Source: Acidobacteriota bacterium (GTDB lineage Bacteria; Acidobacteriota; Terriglobia; Bryobacterales; UBA6623). From it: a stretch of 33,532 nucleotides of DNA. Numbering within the stretch: position 1 is the first letter of the stretch; every line of letters starts with the position of its first letter. Of the stretch, positions 1 to 6,855 are shown piece by piece. The stretch covers positions 1 through 33,532 of the forward strand of contig JAQBUE010000041.1 in NCBI GenBank assembly GCA_027624045.1. Direction: 5' to 3'. The notes below the pieces were generated by a model. That model saw only the letters and a list, made by a program, of their open reading frames with translations, was not told the DNA's origin and did no database searches. The position numbers and the translations under genes were made by a program.

Positions 1-2
1 TC

Positions 3-59
3 TTCAGGATCATCTTGTATTGGAAACACTCCCTCCTTTCAGGATCATCTTGCATTGGA
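3..59. repeat. Two direct copies of a 22-base element upstream of the Crp/Fnr gene
   Basis: Positions 3-24 and 38-59 carry the same 22-base element, starting TTCAGGATCATCTTG, with one mismatch (T/C at the 16th base) and a 35-base period. The element lies 62-118 bases before the regulator start at 121. A pair of sites in front of a Crp/Fnr-family gene could be regulatory, but the element is not a clear TTGAT-N4-ATCAA box. It could equally be a slipped-strand duplication. Confidence 0.6.
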
Positions 60-120
60 CAACTCTCCCGGTTGCCTTCCGCTGTGTGCGGGTGGGCGCG
101 ACGGACGGAGGTTTATCTCT

Positions 121-795
121 ATGTCGGTAGGGGCCGTACAATCATTTCCGCTTAGACCTGTTTGGGAAGATCCCCTGGATCTGCTCCCGCGGCGCAAGCC
201 ACAAGATTTCACGAAAGATCAAACCATCTACACTCCCGAAGACCGCCCTCACAGCTTGTTTCTCGTGGTCAGCGGGATGGTGAAGGTGAGCCGTATCGCT
301 CGCTCCGGACGTGAGACAGTGCTCGATTTCCGGGGCCGGGACTGTTTCTTCGGTGAGTCGTGCCTCTTGGCTGAGCCCTTTCGCGGTGAGATGGCCGTGG
401 CTCAGGAAGACACGTTACTCATGGAGTGGAGCGCGAGTGATCTGCACGAGATCATGATGCGGTCCCCGGCGTTGGGGCCGTCGCTGCTGCGCATGGTCGC
501 CTCGAAACTTCACGATATGGAAGACCGCGTTGAGAGTCTGGCGACCGACCAGATTCCGCAGCGCTTGGTCAAGGTCATCATGCGGCTGGGGGATATCTTT
601 GGCGAACAGATCAAGGGATCTCAAGTCCACTTGATGCCGGTGACCCATGAGTTGCTCGCCAAGCATGTTGGCACGTCGCGAGAGATCATCACGCAACATA
701 TGAGCCAGCTGCGGCGTAAAGGGTTGCTGGCCTATTCGCGCGCGGGCATGGATTTCGATCCCGGCGCGTTGCGGCGGGCTTTGCTGGAGAACTGA
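121..795 (+). CDS. Crp/Fnr-family transcriptional regulator
   Basis: This is a 224-residue cytoplasmic transcription factor. Residues about 24-115 form a cyclic-nucleotide-binding-type beta barrel, with the SLFLVVSGMVKVSR strand pattern and FFGES near 77-80. A long dimerisation helix follows at about 118-145. A winged helix-turn-helix occupies about 173-206, with LLAKHVGTSREIITQHMSQL as the recognition part. The start at 121 is chosen because GGAGG at 107-111 sits 9 bases upstream; the frame stays open to 55 without a comparable ribosome site. Only two cysteines are present (75 and 81), so it lacks the four-cysteine iron-sulfur signature of true FNR. The effector is unknown. The gene converges on the kinase array, and a duplicated element lies upstream that could be an operator. 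Family assignment is secure; regulon and ligand are not. Confidence 0.93.
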   Translation: MSVGAVQSFPLRPVWEDPLDLLPRRKPQDFTKDQTIYTPEDRPHSLFLVVSGMVKVSRIARSGRETVLDFRGRDCFFGESCLLAEPFRGEMAVAQEDTLLMEWSASDLHEIMMRSPALGPSLLRMVASKLHDMEDRVESLATDQIPQRLVKVIMRLGDIFGEQIKGSQVHLMPVTHELLAKHVGTSREIITQHMSQLRRKGLLAYSRAGMDFDPGALRRALLEN

Positions 796-819
796 CCTCC
801 ACCACCCAGCACTTATCTT

Positions 820-888
820 CTAGCCGAGCCGCGACCAAAGGAAGCGGTCCGACCCGCCACTCCCGCCGAAAGCAGTTGCGCCGATCAT
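820..888 (-). pseudogene. Remnant of a further kinase gene start (fourth unit of the tandem array)
   Basis: Just after the stop of the last kinase (898-900), the minus strand repeats the same 9-base spacer and start found between the other kinase copies. The frame opens ATG ATC GGC GCA ACT, giving MIGAT as in the intact kinases. It then diverges at once into unrelated residues and stops after 22 codons at 820. About 33 bases around the junction (roughly 879-911) match those at 6297-6329. The simplest reading is that another kinase copy once followed and was deleted just after its fifth codon. Translation of the stub is possible but not supported. Confidence 0.6.
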
Positions 889-897
889 CGTTAGGGC

Positions 898-3609
898 CTA
901 TTCCTTCTCAACCGGCTCGGCGAGGTAGATATTAGCCTTCGCTTCGGTCAGGGCCATGTAGTGCTTGTTGGCCGTCAAGCCATAACCAAAGGGCGCGGCC
1001 CCAACATTCGGGAACCGAAGCTGCTCGTGAAAATGTTGCACAGCCCTGAGAGGTCCCAGCGGCTTCTTGGTGACCGGGTCCAGCGAGCAGGCCCAGATAC
1101 AATTAAACCCATCCCGTGAAGCAAGAATGTAAAGCGTATTGCCGTCAGGCGACCACCAGTTATGACCTGAATACGGGCCGCTTGAGTCCGCGACGGTGAT
1201 CCATTGGTCTTCGTCCTGAGGGGTACCCCCCACAACACGGGCGATGAAGATCGGGCAGTCCTCGTTCGCGAGCTTGAACGATATCCACTTCTGGTCCGGG
1301 GAGAATCGGACACTATGGATCGGATCGGGAGAATGTTCCAGCCCCAGATCCTGCTCTTCGCCGGTTTCGATGTCCACTGTCTTCCAGCGGATCGGCGCCC
1401 CCGTATAGAAGAGAATCTTCTTGCCGTCCGGAGTGAAGTCCGTGTGACTGCCCCCCTCCAGCAGGAGCCGCTCCGACCCTCGGCCGAGCTCAGTCAAGTA
1501 GCTTTTTGACCCTCCCTGCCCTCGCCTGCTAAAAACGACTTTCGTGCCGTCCGGCGAGATCACGCTTCTCACTTCGTTGCCGGGCCCGACGGTGACCTGC
1601 GTGTCCTTGTTCGTTTCCAGGTCCCGCAACCAGATGTCGTCGTTTCCCGCCCGGCTGGACGTGTACACCAACTTGCGGCCGTCGGCAGAAACCGACGGGT
1701 CTCGCTCCGCGCTCAGGCCCGACACAATGCGCTCGGGATCGCCCTTCACCTCAGCTCGATTCGCATCGATGGGTAGGCTCCAGATGTCCCAGTTGTCGCC
1801 CAAGTTCATGAAGGCGATGCGGCCGTCAGCGGCAACGCTGGCCGCCTGTTCACCGATCCCGGCCGTCAACTTCTGCGGTTCCCCGACGACCCGTTTCTCG
1901 GCGGCCGAGACCCGAATGCGCCAGAGGTTGCGTATCCCGCCCTCCGTCTGAGTGTCGAACACAACCCAACTTCCGTCCGCTAACCAAGTACTAGGATTTG
2001 GAAACCATCTGCCCCCACCTGCCAACCCCGCGGCCGCAAACAATTCCTGGAGGCCCAGGGCCACGGCCTCACCCCCATCGGTGGGTACGAGCCACCAGTC
2101 AAATTCGGCCCCAACGCCGTAATCGCGAGGGGCGATGCTCCCGACGGCCAACAGATACTGACCATCAGGTGACCACACTCTCGGACTTGCCCAACCGAGG
2201 TTCGTCTCAATCGGCCGGGCTGCACCTCCCGAAGTGGGAATGACCCAGGGCTTAGCGAATCTATGATTTTCGCTATCGAAGCTGACAACCACGTAACTGA
2301 CAAGCGCGCCATCGGGTGAGAAGTTCGGGTTTCGGCCGCCCTCTGCGAGCAATCTTGGGGGTGATCCGCCCAGAGCGGGCACGACATAGATACCGCCGCC
2401 ATCCCGCCCAGACCGAAAAGCAATGCGGTTCCCGTCGGGTGAGAATGACGGATTACCGTCGTCGGCTGCGTCGGTGGTCAACCGGATCGGCGCGCCGCCG
2501 CCGAGCTGTTGCACCCAGATATCGAGGTTTCCCTCGCCGCTGCGGTCGGAGGCATAGGCGAGAAGTTTTCCATCGGGTGAGAGCGCCGGCTCGCCCGTGT
2601 AGCCCGTGTCTTGCGTGATTTGTGTAAGTCGGTACTCGGGTGGGTCGTCCGCCCCCGAGTCAGTTGAACGGCCAAACCACCAGCCGAGCCCGAGGGCAAG
2701 GAGCACCACACCGGCGAGTCCGCCAAAGATAAAGGGCGAAGTGCGCTTGGCCGCCGCCGGTTGCACCGCCACCCGCGACGCCTGCGGCTCCAATTCCTTC
2801 CGCACGCCTTGAAGATCCGCCAGCAATTCGTCCGTATGGTGGTAGCGCTGGTCCGGCTTCTTCGCCAGGCACTTGTTAACGATCCGCTCCAGCTCCTTCG
2901 GGACGCCCGTGCGCACCGCCGTCAGCGGCTCGGCCGGCTCGTTCATGATCGAGTAGATAATCGCTTGATCGAAGTCGCCCCGAAATGGCCGCTCACCAGC
3001 GACCATCTCATGCAGCACTACGCCCAGCGACCAGATATCCGTGGCATGGCCCGTCGGCGCGCCCTCGGCCTGCTCGGGCGACATATAGTTCACCGTGCCG
3101 AGCGTCGTCCCTTCGCGTGTGAACTTCGAGCCGCCCGCAAGCTGCGCCAGCCCGAAGTCCATCAGTTTGACCAAGCCCCGCGATCCCGCCATCAGCATCA
3201 CGTTGTCCCGCTTGATGTCGCGATGCGTGATGCCTTTTTCGTGCGCCGCCTCCAACCCTTCGGCCATCTGAGTCGCAATCGAAAGCGCCTCAGCCAGCTT
3301 CAGCGGACCTTCCTTGATGCGTTCACTCAGCGGCCGGCCTTCGAGGAAGGCCATGACGATGAACGTCCGCCCGTCAACCTCGTCAATCTCGTAAACCGTG
3401 CAGATATTTGGGTGGTCGAGCTTAGCCGCCGCCTTCGCTTCCCGCTCAAAACGTTTCCGGCCCTCTTCATCCCGCAGAAGATGAGGCGCCAGAAACTTCA
3501 GCGCGACAGGCCGGTCCAGCTTGGTATCTTGCGCCTTATAAACGACGCCCATCCCGCCCTCACCGAGCTTCTCGGTGATCTTGTAGTGAGAAATCGTTCC
3601 ACCAATCAT
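898..3609 (-). CDS. Membrane-anchored Ser/Thr protein kinase with C-terminal PD40 beta-propeller (kinase 1)
   Basis: This 903-residue Hanks-type kinase has a kinase domain at about 9-266: glycine loop GEGGMG at 16-21, VALK lysine at 38, HRD at 129-131, catalytic Asn136, DFG at 151-153, and MSPEQ activation-segment end at 176-180. A single membrane helix follows at about 292-311. The rest carries repeated SPDG/SADG motifs of TolB-like PD40 blades, presumably outside the membrane and sensing a ligand or envelope state. The catalytic loop reads HRDIKRDN where the family normally has HRDIKPDN, as both paralogues here do; Lys and Asn are intact, so activity is still likely. The gene is the last of three tandem paralogues, 9 bases after the stop of kinase 2, and is presumably co-transcribed with it. 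Substrate and signal are unknown. Confidence 0.93.
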   Translation of the reverse strand: MIGGTISHYKITEKLGEGGMGVVYKAQDTKLDRPVALKFLAPHLLRDEEGRKRFEREAKAAAKLDHPNICTVYEIDEVDGRTFIVMAFLEGRPLSERIKEGPLKLAEALSIATQMAEGLEAAHEKGITHRDIKRDNVMLMAGSRGLVKLMDFGLAQLAGGSKFTREGTTLGTVNYMSPEQAEGAPTGHATDIWSLGVVLHEMVAGERPFRGDFDQAIIYSIMNEPAEPLTAVRTGVPKELERIVNKCLAKKPDQRYHHTDELLADLQGVRKELEPQASRVAVQPAAAKRTSPFIFGGLAGVVLLALGLGWWFGRSTDSGADDPPEYRLTQITQDTGYTGEPALSPDGKLLAYASDRSGEGNLDIWVQQLGGGAPIRLTTDAADDGNPSFSPDGNRIAFRSGRDGGGIYVVPALGGSPPRLLAEGGRNPNFSPDGALVSYVVVSFDSENHRFAKPWVIPTSGGAARPIETNLGWASPRVWSPDGQYLLAVGSIAPRDYGVGAEFDWWLVPTDGGEAVALGLQELFAAAGLAGGGRWFPNPSTWLADGSWVVFDTQTEGGIRNLWRIRVSAAEKRVVGEPQKLTAGIGEQAASVAADGRIAFMNLGDNWDIWSLPIDANRAEVKGDPERIVSGLSAERDPSVSADGRKLVYTSSRAGNDDIWLRDLETNKDTQVTVGPGNEVRSVISPDGTKVVFSRRGQGGSKSYLTELGRGSERLLLEGGSHTDFTPDGKKILFYTGAPIRWKTVDIETGEEQDLGLEHSPDPIHSVRFSPDQKWISFKLANEDCPIFIARVVGGTPQDEDQWITVADSSGPYSGHNWWSPDGNTLYILASRDGFNCIWACSLDPVTKKPLGPLRAVQHFHEQLRFPNVGAAPFGYGLTANKHYMALTEAKANIYLAEPVEKE

Positions 3610-3618
3610 GCTTAGGGC

Positions 3619-6306
3619 CTACTGTTTCTCAACCGGCTCGGCCAGCCAGATGTTGGCTTTGGTTTCGCCGAGCGCCAGGTAGAGCTTCGTTGCAGTCAAG
3701 CCGCGTCCGACGGGTCCAGGGCCGGTGAGGCGTCCATGGAAGTGTTGCACAAAGACGAGTGGCCCCCGCGGCTGTTTCGTTGCGGGGTCGAGCGGCCGCG
3801 CCCCGATACAATGGAACTCGTCGTGATCCGCCGTAATGTACAGCATGTTGCCGTCGGGCGACCAAAACGACGTGCCCACACCAACCCCTGTTGAGTTCTC
3901 GATGGGAATCCAGTGCTCTTGATCTTGCGCCGTCCCTCCTATCAGCCGGGAGATGAACACCGGACTTTCGCGGTTGCGCAGCTTGAACGAGACCCAGTTC
4001 TGGTCGGGAGAGAACTTGACATTGTGCACCGGATACTTCGAGTGCTGAAGTCCAAGATCCGTCTGCCGGCGATTAGCAACGTCGACCGTTTTCCAGCGCA
4101 CCGGAGAGTTGGTGTAGAAGAGAATCTTCTTGCCGTCCGGTGTCCAGTCCATGAGGTTTCCGATGTCCTCTAACAAAAGCTCCTCCGAACTGCGGCCGAT
4201 TTCGATCACATAGACATTCCTCTTGCCCTCTTCAACCCGCCCAAAAGCGACCTTCGTGCCATCGGGCGAGATCAGACCCCTTTCCTCATCTCTGGGATCC
4301 ACGGTTAGTTGTGTATCCTTGCCCGTTTCGAGATCTCTCAGCCAAATGTCGTTGTTGCCGGCGCGGTTCGAGGTGAAGGTGAGTTTTCGGCCGTCGTCTG
4401 AGATCGAAGGTAAAGCCTCTCGACTCAGCCCCGATACGACGTCTTCGGGTTCACCGTTGACTCTGGCCCGGTTGGCATCAAGCGGTAGACTCCAAATGTC
4501 CTGATTGTTGCTCTGATTCATGAAGGTGATACGGCCATCGTGGGAAACAGAGGGGCCTTCCTCACCGATTCCTGCCGTCAGTTTCTGCGGTAGCCCGAGG
4601 ACGCGCTTCTCGGTCGGGGAAATGCGAATTCTCCAAACGTTGCGCGTCCCGCCTCTTGTGCGAGCTTCGAAAACAGCCCAGCCATCGGCCGACCAACTAT
4701 CGGGGGAAGGAACATGATCACCCAATTCCAGGCCGGCGGTGCTGAAGACCTCGCGCACGTTCAGTCTTACCGCGTCGCCACCTCGGACCGGCGCCAGCCA
4801 CCAATCCGCTTCCAGCGTGCGTCCAAAGTCGACCGGAGCTTCCGAACCGACAACCAGCAAGTTCTGTCCGTCCGGCGACCAAGCGGAAGGCCGTGCCACA
4901 GCCAGGTTGGTCTTGATCTCTCGGGATGACCCTCCGGACGCGGCCACGATCCAGGCGGTTAGAAAGATCTGGTTCTCAGTGCTGAAGTGCGCTCGCCAAT
5001 AGCTGATTGAAGTACCATCTGGTGAAAATCTTGGAGTGCCCGCGCCATCCGCTACCCGCCTCGGAGTTCCACCGAGCGCTGGTACGACGTAGATCCCGCC
5101 GCCGTCCCGACGAGAGTGCAAAACGATGCGACTGCCGTCGGGGGAGAACGAGGGTCTATACTCGTCGGCCTTATCGGTGGTCAGGCGAATGGGATCTCCG
5201 CCACCGAGAGCTTGAACCCAGATGTCCAGGTTGTCTTCGCCCGCGCGGTCCGAGGCGTAAGCCAAGAACTTGCCATCAGGTGAAAGGGCAGGCTGCCCCG
5301 TGTAGCCCGTGTCCTGTGTGATCTGGGTGAGGCGGTACTCCGGTGGGCCTTCTTCTACTGAATTGGTCGAACGCCCGAACCACCAGCCGAGCGCAAGGAG
5401 CACCACACCGGCGAGTCCTCCGAAGATCACGGGTGACGTGCGCTTGGCCGCCGCCGGTTGCACCGCCACGCGCGACGCCTGCGGCTCGAGTTCCTTCCGC
5501 ACCCCCTGAAGATCTGCCAGCAACTCATCTGTATGGTGATAGCGCTGGTCCGGCTTCTTCGCCAGGCACTTGTTGACGATCCGTTCCAGTTCTTTCGGGA
5601 CGCCTGTGCGCACCGCCGTCAGCGGCTCGGCGGGCTCGTTCATGATCGAGTAAATAATCGCCTGATCGAAATCTCCCCGGAACGGCTTTTCACCGGCAAC
5701 CATCTCGTACAGCACAACGCCCAGCGACCAGATATCCGTGGCGTGCCCCGTCGGCGCGCCCTCGGCCTGCTCGGGCGACATGTAGTTCACCGTGCCGAGC
5801 GTCGTCCCCTCGCGCGTGAACTTCGAGCTGCCCGCCAGCTGTGCCAAGCCGAAGTCCATTAGCTTAACCAGGCCGCGCGAGCCCGCCATCAGCATCACGT
5901 TGTCCGGCTTGATGTCGCGGTGCGCGATTCCTTTTTCGTGCGCGGCTTCCAGTCCCTCGGCCATCTGTATGGCCACCGAGAGGGCCTCGGGCAGTTTCAG
6001 CGGACCTTCCTTGATGCGCTCACTCAACGGCTGGCCGTCGAGAAAGGCCATCACGATGAACGTGCGTCCATCGGCCTCGTCGATTTCGTGAACCGTACAG
6101 ATGTTGGGGTGGTCGAGAGAAGCGGCGGCCTGCGCCTCACGAAGAAAGCGCTTGCGCCCTTCTTCGTCGCGCAACAGATGAGGAGCCAGAAACTTCAGCG
6201 CTACTGGACGTTTGAGCTTGATGTCCTCGGCCTTGTAGACCACGCCCATGCCGCCCTCACCGAGCTTCTCAGTGATCCTGTAATGCGATATGGTTGCGCC
6301 GATCAT
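3619..6306 (-). CDS. Membrane-anchored Ser/Thr protein kinase with C-terminal PD40 beta-propeller (kinase 2)
   Basis: This 895-residue middle copy of the tandem array has complete kinase motifs: GEGGMG at 16-21, Lys38, HRDIKPDN at 129-136 and DFG at 151-153. A membrane helix lies at about 292-309, two residues shorter than in kinase 1, followed by PD40 repeats (ALSPDG, SFSPDG, LISPDG and others). The sequence is a mosaic. Residues 1 to about 165 agree almost perfectly with kinase 3, whereas from about 185 through the membrane helix and the first propeller blade it follows kinase 1. That indicates gene conversion or unequal crossing-over inside the kinase domain. The later propeller blades are diverged from both neighbours, as expected if each copy reads a different signal. 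Nine bases separate it from each flanking kinase, and there is no obvious ribosome site, so translational coupling is plausible. Confidence 0.93.
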   Translation of the reverse strand: MIGATISHYRITEKLGEGGMGVVYKAEDIKLKRPVALKFLAPHLLRDEEGRKRFLREAQAAASLDHPNICTVHEIDEADGRTFIVMAFLDGQPLSERIKEGPLKLPEALSVAIQMAEGLEAAHEKGIAHRDIKPDNVMLMAGSRGLVKLMDFGLAQLAGSSKFTREGTTLGTVNYMSPEQAEGAPTGHATDIWSLGVVLYEMVAGEKPFRGDFDQAIIYSIMNEPAEPLTAVRTGVPKELERIVNKCLAKKPDQRYHHTDELLADLQGVRKELEPQASRVAVQPAAAKRTSPVIFGGLAGVVLLALGWWFGRSTNSVEEGPPEYRLTQITQDTGYTGQPALSPDGKFLAYASDRAGEDNLDIWVQALGGGDPIRLTTDKADEYRPSFSPDGSRIVLHSRRDGGGIYVVPALGGTPRRVADGAGTPRFSPDGTSISYWRAHFSTENQIFLTAWIVAASGGSSREIKTNLAVARPSAWSPDGQNLLVVGSEAPVDFGRTLEADWWLAPVRGGDAVRLNVREVFSTAGLELGDHVPSPDSWSADGWAVFEARTRGGTRNVWRIRISPTEKRVLGLPQKLTAGIGEEGPSVSHDGRITFMNQSNNQDIWSLPLDANRARVNGEPEDVVSGLSREALPSISDDGRKLTFTSNRAGNNDIWLRDLETGKDTQLTVDPRDEERGLISPDGTKVAFGRVEEGKRNVYVIEIGRSSEELLLEDIGNLMDWTPDGKKILFYTNSPVRWKTVDVANRRQTDLGLQHSKYPVHNVKFSPDQNWVSFKLRNRESPVFISRLIGGTAQDQEHWIPIENSTGVGVGTSFWSPDGNMLYITADHDEFHCIGARPLDPATKQPRGPLVFVQHFHGRLTGPGPVGRGLTATKLYLALGETKANIWLAEPVEKQ

Positions 6307-6315
6307 CGTTAGGGC

Positions 6316-6855
6316 CTATTCCTTCTCAACCGGCTCGGCCAGCCAAATGTTGCCCTTGGCCTCGCTCATCGGGAAGTACAGCCGGTCGGCGGCCATTCCA
6401 TAACCGAATGCCAGTGGGTTCACGTTGCGCGTTTCACCATGAAAGTGCTGCAGCGCCTCCGGTTCGCCGATCGGCTGCTTTGTCTCGGGATTCAGGCGCT
6501 GCTTCCAGATGCAGGTAAACCCGTCCCGGAACGAAAGGAAGTATAAGATCGAGCCGTCAGGCGACCACCAATTCCGGTTATTCCACAACTTATCGGCAAG
6601 CGGAATCCACTCGCTCTGCTCGGCGATGCGATAGCCGTCGGCCCTGGCGATGAACATGGTCCCCTTCAATCCGCCTGCCATGAAGAGTTTGAAAGCGACC
6701 CACTGCTGGTCGGGAGAAAACCTCAGAACATGGACCGGGTGCTCGGGATGCCGTAGCTCAATCTCCTCGGTCTGGCCCGTTTCCGCGTCCAGCAGCATCC
6801 ACTGAATCGGAGCTACGGTGTAATAAAGTATCTTGTTCCCCCCCCAGGTACCCAA
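6316..6855 (-). pseudogene. C-terminal propeller of kinase 3, put out of frame by a G8 run
   Basis: This frame holds the last 170 or so residues of a PD40 propeller (GNKILYYTVAPIQWMLLD, SPDQQWVAFKL, SPDGSILYFLS, ending NIWLAEPVEKE). It matches the tails of kinases 1 and 2 without interruption, including the shared final NIWLAEPVEK/YLAEPVEK. It has no start of its own beyond a weak TTG. It is the continuation of the kinase at 6813-9020, separated only by a frame change at the eight-C run 6838-6845 (G8 on the coding strand). Kinase 2 has PDGKKIL at this point; a run of six G would give PGGNKIL in one continuous frame. So this is the displaced end of one gene, not an independent gene. Confidence 0.85.

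Noticed and set aside
55..120. Upstream extension of the Crp/Fnr gene to an ATG at 55
   Set aside because: The extension is Gly/Arg/Cys-rich, overlaps the second copy of the repeat and has no ribosome site, while GGAGG stands 9 bases before the ATG at 121.
2761..3615. A 284-codon frame on the plus strand opposite the kinase 1 N-terminal half, with similar frames opposite kinases 2 and 3
   Set aside because: The same frame recurs opposite each paralogue because the kinase codons are conserved. It has no ribosome site, is Arg/His-rich and lies wholly antisense to a clear kinase domain.
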